From positions 124,001 through 188,000 of the forward strand of contig JAAROD010000069.1 of the NCBI GenBank assembly GCA_012274445.1: 64,000 nucleotides of DNA. The letters run 5' to 3'. The notes beneath the pieces are model-generated. The model was not told the DNA's origin, made no database searches, and saw only the letters and a list, made by a program, of their open reading frames with translations. Within the stretch, counting starts at the first letter, position 1. The number at the start of each line of letters is the position of its first letter. The stretch comes from Sclerotiophoma versabilis (Eukaryota > Ascomycota > Dothideomycetes > Pleosporales > Didymellaceae). The translations under genes were made by a program, and so were the position numbers. Positions 34,734 to 45,515 of this stretch are shown in pieces.

Positions 34734-36339
34734 TCATGCATCTGCCTCCTTCTCCTTGTTATCGTCAGCCTTGTCGGCCTTGTCGGCCTTCTCAACCTTG
34801 TCAACCTTATCAGTTGTTTCTGAAACTGCTTCGTCCTTTTCTGCATCTATATCCGACTTTTCCGGCTTTTCCGTCGACTCTGTAGGCTTCTCATTCTCGT
34901 CGTTGGTAATTGGATGTTCTTCAGGGGTTAGTTCCAGGAACCCTGTTGGTTTAGACTCTTCCTCGACAGCAGGCTCATCGGCTGTGCTTTCTTCGTCCTT
35001 GGTATTGTCTGTGCCATCAGCCTCAGCCTCCGCCTCGTCCTTGCTTTCTGTGCTTGCTTCTTGCTTCTCATCAGCCACCTGAGAGATTTCCGCCGTCGCC
35101 TCCTCGGTAGTTTCGGCTTGCTTTTCGGCTTCCTTTTCAGCTTCTGCAGCCTCTCTAGGCTGCTCAGCTTCCACCTCCTCGGACTCCTCTGGTGTTGACT
35201 CGGAGATTTGTGTGACAGATCTGGACGCTTCTTTAGCTGATTGGTCTTCCTCCTCTTCGGCCTCTTCCACAACCGTAGTGACAGACATTGCGTTGACAGA
35301 AGGCGAATGTCGGTGACGCTTCGTTGTTCCGGCAGTCGAAATGCTATGTTCTGAGAGTCCCTCAATAATTCCAGAGTTTTCCTTCTCCTGTGGCCCAGAG
35401 TCAGACGGCTCCCGCTTCAAGATCAGCGGCGGTATGGAAGACGTGTTTTCTGTAGGAGGTTCGATGCCCTCAGCCTCTGGAGAAATGGTGTAGTTGTCCT
35501 CGGGAATGAGACCGTAGACGTCGCAAACAGTCTTGAAGAAAATGTACAGGCCTGTGTCGCCCTCCACCTTCCAGAACATCTCTCGATGCTGAAACCATGC
35601 GTGCGCGAATATTCTATACACCCGTCTGAAGATGTTGGTCAACTGGCGTATCTGCGAGTGCTGTGTAGACTGGTCGGGGCCGAGAGCGAGCCGCGAGGGG
35701 AAGTGTTTCGGCGATGTGAGTGTGTTCGCAGCCCAGTCGAGCGTATGGCAGCAGTAGTCGATCGCGCAGCAGGACTTTGGTGGGTCGTGTACAGCGCAAA
35801 GGTACTGCCACTCAGACGCGCGCATTTCAGGGCAGGTGATTGAGGAGCAGGGTGGCGTGTCGGAGAAGAGAGCGACGATGATCGAGTTGACCTTTTGCGT
35901 AAGGAATCGACACAGCTCGTATAGCCACAACGTCTTGTCCACGTTCTCCGGGGGTTGCGCAAGCTTCAGAGCCATCTCCTTGTCCACTGGAATCTTGCCA
36001 TTCGAGCCGATTGGGTGTGTAAGAAAGTTGTGCAGGGCTTTGAGGTGCTCGGTGAGCTGGAAGGCCGAGTCGATCTGCATCTTCTTAGCATGTGCTCTCC
36101 TGAGACACTGCGGTGACGCTGCAAGCGCGTACCTCTGACAGCTCTACCAGCGGTGGGCCCTCTGCCATGTCCTCCGCCTTTGTGCCCGGTCGTATCCGTC
36201 GCGCCGCAGCATGGTCGAGATTGCTGAAGAACTTCTGCTGCTCGGGAGAGGCTGGCACGGGCGACAGCTGGTCTTCGGCGATCGGTGGGGGACTGGGCAG
36301 GCGGGGAGAAGCTGGCGATGTCATTGTTGTCGCGACCAT
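34734..36339 (-). CDS. mob3: Mob3/phocein-type MOB protein (STRIPAK) with acidic tail
   Basis: Two exons, 36133-36339 and 34734-36074, with a 58-base intron, give about 515 residues. The MOB/phocein domain spans about residues 65-290. It has IPVDKEMALKLAQPP, the MRASEWQYLCAVHDPPKSC region and RIFAHAWFQHREMF, whose Cys and His pairs form the zinc site. The match is to Mob4/phocein (Neurospora MOB-3) rather than Mob1 or Mob2. Phocein is a core subunit of STRIPAK, which controls cell fusion and fruiting-body formation in filamentous fungi. Residues about 300-515 are a very acidic Glu/Lys/Thr-rich tail without a domain. The start is the first ATG in frame; the frame stays open for 26 more codons without one. 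The gene is divergent from the ZNG1-type gene. Confidence 0.88.
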
Positions 36340-36847
36340 GTGAGGATTGCTCGTGTTCGTGGCGATAGTAGTGGAGGAGCAGGGTGAAAGACTGGGTGTG
36401 TTGTGGTGAGCTGTCAAGTTTCCAACATGAGCTTGTGATGCAGGGTAGGGACAGCCCTGTCGTCGCTTCTCCCCGCGGCGCTAGCTCAGAGCAAGCTAGG
36501 CGCGATGGGACTCTCCAAGCGCTTCTTTTTTAGAACAATACGTCACTCGTGTGCATTCTCAGGTAAGTGAGTCAGTTTGGAGCTTGCCATGTGTGTTTTG
36601 GTTGGAACTAAGGCTGCATCCTGCCAACACCGTAACTCCGTCCTCCATATGCGGGGTTGGAGTTAAAGCTCTTCTACTTCGAAGTCTCACTCATCTAACC
36701 TTCCATCTTTCTCCTGTCATCTCAAACTCCTTTAAAAACTGAAAATCACGAAACTGACTTGGGACAACGACTCAGCCTTGGTCAAGTGGAACGTTGCCTT
36801 GCCACATCCTCGTCAAACCAAACTCCAACAAGAACATCAAAAGAGCT
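36340..36847. promoter_or_regulatory. Divergent promoter region, mob3 and ZNG1-type gene
   Basis: About 510 bases separate two outward-facing start codons. No protein-like frame was seen. Core elements cannot be assigned with confidence. Confidence 0.4.
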
Positions 36848-38041
36848 ATGGATATCGAGGGGTCAGACGACGAGGTGCCAGTTCTTATCGAGCCAGAAGC
36901 AGCTGTAGAAGAGGATGATGAGGTCCCAAATCTCATCCAAGACCCAAACGCTCTTCCAACAACCAAAGTGCCGCTCACCATCGTAACGGGCTATCTAGGT
37001 GCCGGCAAAACCACCCTACTGAACTACATCCTCACCGCGCAACACGGCAAGAAGATTGCCGTTATTCTGAATGAGTTCGGTGACTCAATTGACATCGAGA
37101 AACAACTCACAGTGTCCGACTCCAACTCGACAGAAGCCAAACCCCCACCCTTCGTCCCCCTCGCCAATGGCTGCATATGCTGCTCTGCAAAAGACGTCGG
37201 TGTCGCTGCCATCGAGAACCTGATGGAAGCTGGCGGCCTCTTCGACTACATCCTACTCGAGACCACCGGGCTAGCCGACCCAGGTAACCTCGCACCCACT
37301 TTCTGGCTCGACGACGGGCTGGGCAGCACCATCTTCCTCGACGGCATTGTGACGCTTGTCGACGCCAAGAACGTCTTGAAGAGCTTGGATGAGGGGTATG
37401 GCGACGGTGAGGAGGAAGTCGAGAAGAGGAAACAAGAACACGACCACGACCACGCAGGGCCACCCCTCACAACAGCACATCTCCAAATCAGCCATGCAGA
37501 CGTCATTCTCATCAACAAAACAGATCTCGTCACGCCAGAGGAACTGGAGAAGGTGGTCGAGCGGATACGCTCCATCAACGGGCTTGCACGCATCAAAACT
37601 ACGACAAAGAGCGAGGTCCCGCAACTGGAGGGGTTCATACTCGATATCAACGCGTACGCAGACGTAACAGCCGACGATTTGACGTTCGCGCGTAAAGGAC
37701 ATAGTCATCTGGATCCGACAATCACTACATCGACAATCTCATTCCCTGCCCTGGCGCCTGAGCAGGTGGACAAATTCGATCTGTTCCTCCGGACACTACT
37801 ATGGGACGAGACGCTGCCGAATAACACGCCGCATGAGCGATTCGAGATCCACCGCTTGAAAGGACGGATTCCAGTCAAGGGTGGGAGGGTGCTGCTATTA
37901 CAAGGTGTACGGAATCTGTACGACATCAACGAGGCGAAAGAACCAGCGCGAGACAGTGACGAGGCGAAATTGGTACTCATCGGGAGAGGCGTGGACCAGG
38001 GCGGTTTCAAAGAAAGCCTACTCAAGATATTAGATTCGTAA
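36848..38041 (+). CDS. ZNG1: CobW/COG0523-family zinc GTPase chaperone (Zng1 type)
   Basis: A single exon of 397 residues. The start is the ATG at 36848, giving an acidic leader (DIEGSDDEVPVLIEPE) of the kind that docks target proteins in the Zng1 subfamily. Walker A is GYLGAGKTT (about 48-56). The metal-binding CxCC motif is in NGCICCSAKD (about 110), the Walker B/switch region is LLETTGLADPG, and the guanine motif is INKTDLV. A His/Asp-rich EHDHDHAG loop could bind metal. The CobW C-terminal domain follows (FEIHRLKGRIPV). Zng1 moves zinc to methionine aminopeptidase 1 at the cost of GTP. Assignment to that subfamily is by motif and leader, so the client is inferred. Confidence 0.88.
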   Translation: MDIEGSDDEVPVLIEPEAAVEEDDEVPNLIQDPNALPTTKVPLTIVTGYLGAGKTTLLNYILTAQHGKKIAVILNEFGDSIDIEKQLTVSDSNSTEAKPPPFVPLANGCICCSAKDVGVAAIENLMEAGGLFDYILLETTGLADPGNLAPTFWLDDGLGSTIFLDGIVTLVDAKNVLKSLDEGYGDGEEEVEKRKQEHDHDHAGPPLTTAHLQISHADVILINKTDLVTPEELEKVVERIRSINGLARIKTTTKSEVPQLEGFILDINAYADVTADDLTFARKGHSHLDPTITTSTISFPALAPEQVDKFDLFLRTLLWDETLPNNTPHERFEIHRLKGRIPVKGGRVLLLQGVRNLYDINEAKEPARDSDEAKLVLIGRGVDQGGFKESLLKILDS

Positions 38042-38705
38042 ACTCGACTATTTTACAATGAATAGACTCGCGCGAAGGTGCCTACTCAGCTGCCCATTTT
38101 GAATCATCTTTAGTGGCGCTCTGCACAGCCTCCGTGGTGGACTGGTCAGTAAGTAGTACGCTCCACGACCAAGTCCGCTGTGTCCTCGACCCGTCTAGAA
38201 TCATTGCAGATTGACTGCAAGCCGCCCCCGTCTCCGTCGTTTACCCGTGCCTACCCCTCGTCCCCAACCCCACGCACATTGCCCCTTGCCTGGACTAGGG
38301 TAACACTCTCTTCATCGACGGTCAGTGTGGAGCTAGCGAAGCAGTGGGGGTAGTGAAGGGATGGCTCGCAATGTGAGGGATTGCCATAGTGTTGGTTACT
38401 AAGTATAGTGTTAGAGCAGGATTTCGACCGCAGAGGTAGTAACAACGACTGCTGATATCAAAGAGTTTGGTAGCGAGAGGCCTGGATCCAGTTTCCAACG
38501 CTGAAGACTATGTTGGGGGTGAGTATCACTAGAAGCAATATGGAAGGAACGGCAGTTGGCAAAACACAAGGGGATATTGGGTGGCTACGACTATTCGCGT
38601 TCTGCCACTCGAGAGTCGAGAGCAGGTGGTGGGCATATACAAAAACAAAAAAGCTCATTACTTCCAAGATATCATACCACCTCACACATGTACAAGCTGG
38701 GGGAT
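38042..38705. other. Intergenic region between convergent genes
   Basis: This is 3' flanking DNA of the ZNG1-type gene and of the minus-strand gene ending at 38706. No gene was seen. Confidence 0.5.
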
Positions 38706-39953
38706 CTACATCCTGCTCCTGTACGGCCGGGGCACAGAAGCATACTCGGGCTTGAAGTAGCGGTCAGGCAGCCTGTTCCCGTACTCGTCGAAGCGGTAGT
38801 CTTCCTTCTGCTCGACCCAGACCTGTCGCCCAATCAGCGGCTGCCCAGTATCCTAGATGCGAGACTTGGTGTATGGGTAGGGTCTTACCTCGCGCTCGGA
38901 GTACTGCTGGTTGGGAGGCACTGGTTGCGGGTTCAGCACTTCATTGTCTCCAAAGCCGGCGTCGCCCTGGAACCTACGTTGGTATTGCTGCGCGCCGTAC
39001 GGGCCGTAGCTGCGGTTGGCGGAGCTCTGCATCCACGAGTCGCGCTCGGGCACGCGGTCCTCGAAGGACTCGGGGCGGCGGCCGAGAGGCGCTTGGGCGT
39101 AGCGGGGGTCCTCGGGGTGGGCGCGGCGCTCGTACTGGTCGTGCTGCTCGAAGCGCTCCGTGGTGTGCTGCTGGTAGCGCGGGTCAGCAGGGTCGTAGCG
39201 CTCAAAGTCGAGGTCGCGCTGGTACTGGTCGCCGCGGTCGTCGGGGTGGCGTGGGCCGCGCTCGTCGACGTAGAGGTCGCGGCGCTCTTCGTAGCGAGCG
39301 GGGACGGGGCCGTCGCGCTCGATCCAGACGTCGCGCTCCTCGACACGCCGGGGGCCGTTGTCGCGCTCGACCCAGACGTCCCGCTCGACGTGCTCCGTGT
39401 GCTTGGCGGGGGCCTCGCGCCGGATGTCGATGTCGACGTCGATGTGCGTGTCCTTGGCCTTCTTCTCGTCGCGCTGCTTCTGCTTGGGCGCCTCGATCGG
39501 CTCGAGGCCCGACAGGAAGCCGATGACCTCGGTCAGACTGGCGTGGGCAATGGCGAGCTCCTTCTCCCGGTTCTCCAGCTTCTCCTTCTCGCTGAGCAGC
39601 CAGTAGACGCGGTGGCGGACGCCGACACGGCGGCCCTCCTCGATGTCGCCGCCGACTCGCTCGGTGTGGGGGGTGATGTTCTCCAGGGCGCCGCGCACGT
39701 CACGCATGCAGCCGTACACCCACTTGGACTTCTCGGGGTTCGACTCGAGCGCATCGTGCACTTCGCGGACGGACAGCAGGCGCCGCACCTCGTCGAGGTC
39801 GGAGCGCACGCGGCCGATGATGCGCACGTAGACGGCGTTGGAGGGGCCGACGTCACGCAGCCGCTTGGCCTTGTACAGGAACTCGCTGAGCTTGTATGCG
39901 CCGCCGAGGGCAGCCGCGGCCGTGCCGAACGCAAAGAGCTCTCCTTTGGCCAT
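38706..39953 (-). CDS. Fungal protein of unknown function with N-terminal hydrophobic patch
   Basis: Two exons, 38889-39953 and 38706-38822, with a 66-base intron, give about 393 residues. The unspliced frame stops just after the donor. Splicing adds a natural ending, VWVEQKEDYRFDEYGN to RPYRSRM, so the short last exon is well supported. The N-terminus has a Gly/Ala-rich hydrophobic stretch (LFAFGTAAAALGGAYKL), possibly a weak anchor. A helical domain follows to about residue 150 (SKWVYGCMRDVRGALENITPHTERVGG, then KEKLENREKELAIAHASLTEV). The second half is Arg/Asp/Glu-rich and disordered, with repeated ERDVW(V/I)ERD motifs. I do not recognise the family. GC content is high and makes long shadow frames on the other strand. 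Confidence 0.8.
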
Positions 39954-40505
39954 GGCGGTGAGCTGGCAGTGGGCGGGTAGGGGGGATCGCGCGTGTCAGG
40001 CTGATCAAGCACTCAATGGGTATGGGAACGGCCTCGGGAGCTGCAGAGGCCTCGCGGGAGCATCCCGTGCACGTCTGGGGCAAGGTGCGAAGGGTGGTGT
40101 GGAGAGGGCGCTCTGTTGTCACCGCAGCTGCTCCTATGTTTTGCTTGGGAGATGGCTGGGGACCGTCCAGGATGACCTGCATGGGCCCTAGCCTATCACG
40201 ATGCGAGCACCGCCAGAGCTATCCTCCATACGACCCGTCCGGGGCTGCTCCTGAGTCCCAGCAGCTTTTAGACTGCATCGAGACCTGCATGTGGAAATGC
40301 GTTCGGTGCTTGCACGCTTCGCTGCTTTTGCTGCTGCCACACTGCTCTACTATGTACAAACACTGGGATGCACCCATCACTGCTCCCGCTCCGTTCGAGC
40401 TCGAACACGTCAACAACGCTAACAGCACTGGCTCCACTTTTACGGCTCGGGTTACCCCAGTATCCAGTGCCCTGCCCACTAGCTCGGCTCACCACCACCC
40501 ACACT
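39954..40505. other. Intergenic region, no gene seen
   Basis: This is the promoter side of the unknown minus-strand gene ending at 39953 and the 3' side of the coiled-coil gene. Nothing protein-like was found. Confidence 0.5.
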
Positions 40506-42167
40506 TCACCTCCCCTGTCTGCCGTACTTCGCGATGAACGCCCTGACCTTGGGGTCGCTGACACTGAGCTCGTTGCCCTCGGCTTCCAGCAGCTCACGCT
40601 CCTTGTGGTCGAGTGCTCTGTCCATAGCCTTCAATTGCGCCTCCAGCTTGGAATTTGTCAAGCTGACCTGCTGGAACGGAGTGTGCGCATACAGAGCATT
40701 CATGATGATTCTTAGGTCGCCGTCGGCCGTGCTTGAGCGCTCAGCAACTTGTTCGTGCGTAGTCGTAGCGCTGGCTTGGAAATGCTCTTGAGTCTTCTTC
40801 TCTCGCTCCGTTTGAGTTTGGATGAGCGTGTCCTGGAGCCCTTCCAGACTGTCTTGATGGAAGGAGATGCCTGCGTGCCGAAGTGCATCTTGGAGTGCTG
40901 CAGGCAGGTCAAGAGCAGTCGTTGGTCTGAGCTTGGTCATCGGTGTAAAAGCTGATAATGGCACGGAAGACGTTCGTCGCTTGACTGGTGTTGGACGTAG
41001 TGCATGTACATCTGGCATGCGTTCCGAGGCTGCTTTACTAATGTGTGTCATGGCCTGTTGGAACTCGTCTGCGTCTGTGGAAGATGCACTGACGATGTCC
41101 AGGCGCTTGCCCATGTAGTCGAGTGTCGAGAGAACCTGTGATGGTCAGTGATTGGTCTACTTTGAGAAGCACCGTAGAAGCATACATAGTTCAACCAAGC
41201 CGCCCGTGCAAGTTCCCGTTCCTTCTCTTTGCGCTCCTTAACATCTACCATCGGCTTACGTAGCTCATGTTCGACAACCATCTCTGCAATTGAGGCGACT
41301 TCTGCGTGCAGTTCCTCCATCTCAGCTTGCAGTGCCTCCTTTCGCTCCTGGAGTTCAGCGCCTGATCCATCGGGCAGGCTGCCGTTCGCCTTTCCAGACA
41401 AGCTATTCAGGTAGACCGTGTCGACTCGAGCCTTGACCTCGGCTGTGCGGAAGGAGATAATAGCTTTGCACCATTGTTCCATGGATTTCTCATCTTCGCT
41501 AGCCTCAACTTCGGTAACGATTGTCGAGACAATGTTCGGAAGCCGGCTCAAGATCTGGTCATCAGAGGCTAAACGCTCAGCAACATAGCTCTTCAATGCT
41601 GACTTCTCCGAATCGACGTCTCGCCGTGCATCCGTCAACTGCTCGTTAATAGCTGTCGATACGTCGTCTATTGCAACATCCAACCTCGCTTTCTCTTGTC
41701 CCTCTTTTCTTCTCCTTTCATTACGCGCATGCTCAACATCCAGATTGGGCTTGTCGAGCGCTTTAAGTCTCATCAAGGCATCTCTCTGGGCTTCGAGCAC
41801 TCTGCACTGCTCTTCAATGGCAGTTGTCGAGCTTTGCAAAGATTCGATGGCAGCTGCAATCTCATGGTCCAAGATTGGACGGGTGGGTTCTCCTTCGCTC
41901 TCATATTGGTGTAACAACCCTTTGCGCTTCAATGTTTGATATCTGCTACGGATCAGATCAGACCCCATATCGGACGGGAAGTGCCCACAGTTCCAACTCT
42001 TCCTTCGTCAGAAGCGTCTCCTCATTCAGGTATTCATGCACCCATGCCGCGGCTTCTCCTTTCGTGTCCTCCTCCTCAAAGCCTAGAAGAATCTTGTCAA
42101 GATCCACATCAAGTCCCCTTTCTTCCAACACGTTGAGCAAGTGATGAGCCGCTTGTTCTTCGGACAT
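40506..42167 (-). CDS. Coiled-coil protein, possibly augmin HAUS3-like
   Basis: Three exons, 41989-42167, 41186-41945 and 40506-41135, with introns of 43 and 50 bases, give about 522 residues. The N-terminal 60 residues (HLLNVLEERGLDVDLDKIL, AAWVHEYLNEETLLTKEEL) resemble the small helical start of HAUS3-type augmin subunits, a 'wv.e.l....lLs..El' pattern. The rest is almost all heptad-like helix with many Lys/Glu/Gln (QYESEGE, LQSSTTAIEEQCRVLEAQRD, LERKEAL-type runs) and a non-helical Pro/Ser-rich patch near 370-400. If the likeness holds, it would act in microtubule branching on the spindle. That is a guess. The frame stays open upstream to another ATG at 42305, so 46 extra residues are possible. 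Confidence 0.6.
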
Positions 42168-42366
42168 GGCGAATGTTCGATTGTTCCGTGTTGATGTCCT
42201 GATGTTTTGCGGTGAAGCGGATGCGGTTAGACCCACATCGTCCGGGAAGCTGCAACGACCAGTTGCGCAGTCGCGCCTGATGGACCCTGACGCGTCTCGC
42301 GCCATTTCACTTTAGCAGTGCTCGTGCTTCGATTACACTCGCACACCCCATAGAATTGCAGACAAG
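42168..42366. promoter_or_regulatory. Short bidirectional promoter
   Basis: Fewer than 200 bases separate the starts of the coiled-coil gene (minus) and thymidylate synthase (plus), so the two must share regulatory DNA. If the longer N-terminus of the coiled-coil protein is used, the gap shrinks to about 60 bases. Confidence 0.5.
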
Positions 42367-43413
42367 ATGGCGCCCTCAGTACTCGAGCCTGTTATCTCGG
42401 CGACGCCTCCATCAGAGATCCAAAATGGTACCAAGACCAGCCCTCCAGCGAATGGCACAACGAAAGCCGACCCCTCCCACGAGGAATATCAGTACTTGGA
42501 CCTGATACGCAACATTCTCGAAAACGGCGAACATCGTCCGGACCGCACAGGGACAGGAACATACGCGATTTGCTTCCCTGCGCAAATGAAGTTCACCCTG
42601 TCTCGACCCTCCTCCGACCCCTCCGCACCACCAGAGCTCATCCTACCCCTCCTCACAACCAAACGCGTGTTCCTGCGCGCCGTGATTGGCGAACTTCTCT
42701 GGTTCATTGCCGGATCCACACACTACAAGTCCCTCCAGGAAGCCGGCATCAAGATCTGGGATGGCAATGGTTCGCGCGCATACCTTGACAGTGTGGGGTT
42801 ATCACACCATGAGGAGGGAGACTTGGGGCCTGTCTACGGCTTCCAATGGCGACACTTTGGAGCTGAATACAAGGGACATGGTGCAGACTACACAGGGCAA
42901 GGCGTGGATCAGCTGGCAGAGGTCATCGACAAGCTGAAGAACCGACCATACGACCGAAGAATCATCCTAAGCGCATGGAACCCTGCAGATCTTAAGAAGA
43001 TGGCTCTTCCGCCTTGCCACATGTTTGCACAGTTCTACGTCTCATTCCCGAGACAGAAGGAAGGCGAGACAGAGAAGCCGCGGGGCGTGCTGCATTCATT
43101 ATTGTACCAGCGCTCCTGCGATATGGGTCTTGGGGTGCCGTTCAACATTGCATCCTATGCGCTGCTAACACACATGCTGGCACATGTCTGCGATCTGACA
43201 CCAGGTACTTTCACACATACAATGGGTGACGCACATGTGTACTGCGATCACGTCGATGCACTTAAGGTGCAGCTTGAAAGGGAGCCGCGCGATTTCCCCA
43301 CTCTGAAGATTAATAGAGAAGTGGGCGGTAGTATCGACGGGTGGAAGGCTGAAGAGCTGGAGGTTGCTGGCTACAAGCCACACGGAGCTATTGCTATGAA
43401 GATGAGTGTATAG
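42367..43413 (+). CDS. Thymidylate synthase
   Basis: A single exon of 348 residues. It makes dTMP from dUMP using methylene-tetrahydrofolate. After a 30-residue Ser/Pro leader comes YLDLIRNILENGEHRPDRTGTGT, whose Arg binds the phosphate. LLTTKRVFLRAVIGELLWFIAGST follows. The catalytic Cys (about residue 217) lies in MALPPCHMFAQFYV, followed by LYQRSCDMGLGVPFNIASYA and the C-terminal HGAIAMKMSV, whose last residues close the active site. The length is typical of fungal enzymes with a short N-terminal extension. The promoter is shared with the divergent coiled-coil gene. Confidence 0.96.
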   Translation: MAPSVLEPVISATPPSEIQNGTKTSPPANGTTKADPSHEEYQYLDLIRNILENGEHRPDRTGTGTYAICFPAQMKFTLSRPSSDPSAPPELILPLLTTKRVFLRAVIGELLWFIAGSTHYKSLQEAGIKIWDGNGSRAYLDSVGLSHHEEGDLGPVYGFQWRHFGAEYKGHGADYTGQGVDQLAEVIDKLKNRPYDRRIILSAWNPADLKKMALPPCHMFAQFYVSFPRQKEGETEKPRGVLHSLLYQRSCDMGLGVPFNIASYALLTHMLAHVCDLTPGTFTHTMGDAHVYCDHVDALKVQLEREPRDFPTLKINREVGGSIDGWKAEELEVAGYKPHGAIAMKMSV

Positions 43414-43909
43414 TAACACATCTTTTGTAGTGATAGGCTAAACGTGTATATACGAATGTACGAATACAAACGATACTATTGGGGCGGCGTGCGTATGTCC
43501 ATTTACATGGTGCCCAAGTGAGGGACAGTAGGTGCGATCCAAATCGAACACCCTGACGTGTCCGTCCACCTTGCTATTGTCACCTTGGGCCATACACTCG
43601 CAGACAGACTTTGGCACGTCCCAGATTGCACCTATGCACGGATGTGACGCCTGCAGCTGACTGCAGTATGGTCCGCCCCACAAGGCGCCTTCCACCAGAC
43701 AGCAGGGCAACCACCTCACCTTCACTTAAGCCCTGGACCCACCCACGTGACGACAAGCGCGTCCCCCTCCGCCTATACGAACAGGTCCAACCGTCTCCGC
43801 TATTTCTCCGCGTTTTACAACTAACCATCATTGGCCTCGACTCATCATCCTGCTTCCACTCCACGGCATTGTCATCACAACCGCCCGGCTGCAACCCCAC
43901 ACTGCAAAC
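43414..43909. other. Intergenic region, no gene seen
   Basis: This is the 3' flank of thymidylate synthase and the promoter of the F-box-like gene. Nothing protein-like was found. Confidence 0.5.
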
Positions 43910-45515
43910 ATGGCATCAGACATGCAACCGCTAAGCTTTATGAACACCCCGCTCGAAGTGCGGCATCATATCTTCGAGTATATTGCCGTCCGGGACGTGC
44001 AGCATGAGAAGCTTCTGCGCTACTGGTTTGAGAAGAAGGGGGTGAAAGAGAAAATTGCAGAGTTAGTGGCGCAAAATTCCAAAACGAGCGCGCCGCGTGT
44101 CGTGTATGAGGGTGATCAGTTTGAACATGATGAGCATGAAGAGGAGGGTGACAGCGAGGGTAACGGAGGGGACGAAAGTGACGAAGATGGAGGCCAAGAC
44201 AGTGACGAGGATGAGGATGAAGACGAAGAAACAGAGACCAGCGAGGAGGACTTTGAGAACGAGGGTGCAGAGATGGACGGAACCGACAGCACTGCCATTC
44301 CTTTGACTGCGCCTACACTCTCAGGAAGCTCACAAGGTGAAACGCCTTCGACTCCAGCAGCTTTACCGTCCACGATGCAAGACCTACACAATTCAGCAAC
44401 TACAGCCCAAAATGCTGCATCTGCAGTGATAGACCAGTCCTCAATCGACACACAGTACGGCTTTACAACAGCTATGGCTGTAACAAACGTCACAACGATA
44501 CCCGAAGCACAAGCCTCAACAGCCTCGCTTTCGACGTCTACCACAGCTGCAGTGCAAGCGCATTACCCTGATGGCACTGGAGGCCAAGAAGTGGATGCGG
44601 AGGTGGACAAGTGTGAAGAGGAGTACTACGGGGACGCCTTGGGTGGTGCACCTCGGGATGAAGGTGCTGAGCCGGTAAACAGAGAAGAGAACGAAAAAGT
44701 TAAAGAAGTGCCTTATAGCGACAGTGATGAGGAAATGGGTGATGGGAATGGTGATGCGGATGCTGCTGCGCAGTCTGCCGTATCAACACCAGTCATTACA
44801 GCCCATAGAAAATGGCGTCACATCCCACAGGTACGTGTCATGGAGATGAAGACAGAGTGAATACTTGTGCCACAACGCTCTTGCAGCTGGCAAGGCTAGA
44901 AGGAGAATCTACAAAACTGGAAGAGAGACTTCTGCTGACAAGTTACGTTGTCAATAGTTCATGCGCATAACGCACTGTCCACCACCCGTTGAGCTCTTGC
45001 TCGCCTCGAAGCAACTCAACGCCGAAGTCAAGAGCTGGTTCTACGACGTCGCTGTCCTCCACATCGAAGCCACAGGCAGTTTCGCTCACACCAGCTTCTT
45101 TGAAGAAGCCTTCAGCCAGATCACCGAGGCCGCTTTCTCACCCATGGAGGACATCCGCAAAGTCGAAGTCAGATTCGTCTGGGATACAACTTGGCTTCGC
45201 TCTGAGCAGGCAGACTGTGCAACTGCCATCTTTCCTGCGCTGCTTCGTCAGCGAGCTATCTTCGTCACTGGTATTCTCGCCCAAGCCCCAAACCTTAGCG
45301 AGGTCATAATTCACTGGCACGACTCCGCGCAAGATGAAGAAGCTGTCGATCTTATGAACGATGTTCTTGTGGGCTTCCTCGGTCTCGACGCTAATGTCAA
45401 GGTCGAGCCATATTACATCGCTGCTGACGCAAAGCCCCCCAGGAAGAGCATCGCTGGGAAACAGCGTGTTGAGTTCCAACGTATCGTCAACAACGGTCTT
45501 GATCGCCTTTTCTGA
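43910..45515 (+). CDS. F-box-like protein with acidic low-complexity insert
   Basis: Two exons, 43910-44830 and 44958-45515, with a 127-base intron, give about 492 residues. The opening LSFMNTPLEVRHHIFEYI has the spacing of an F-box-like helix (L..P.E....I...). A strongly acidic run of Glu, Asp, Ser and Gly follows at about 67-125, then a Thr/Ser/Ala-rich region. After the intron the protein is globular: PPPVELLLASKQLNAEVKSWFYDVAVLHIE, the usual 'll..kq.n.E....fy' continuation of fungal F-box-like proteins, then a mixed alpha/beta region. F-box proteins select substrates for SCF ubiquitin ligases, but many fungal relatives are untested. The intron is longer than its neighbours and contains an in-frame open stretch, so an extra exon cannot be fully excluded. 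Confidence 0.7.

Noticed and set aside
38556..39980. 474-codon plus-strand frame opposite the unknown gene at 38706-39953
   Set aside because: Composition is almost only Val, Leu, Ala, Arg, Gly and Asp, as expected from the complement of an Arg/Asp/Glu-rich gene. The minus-strand gene has a natural spliced ending.
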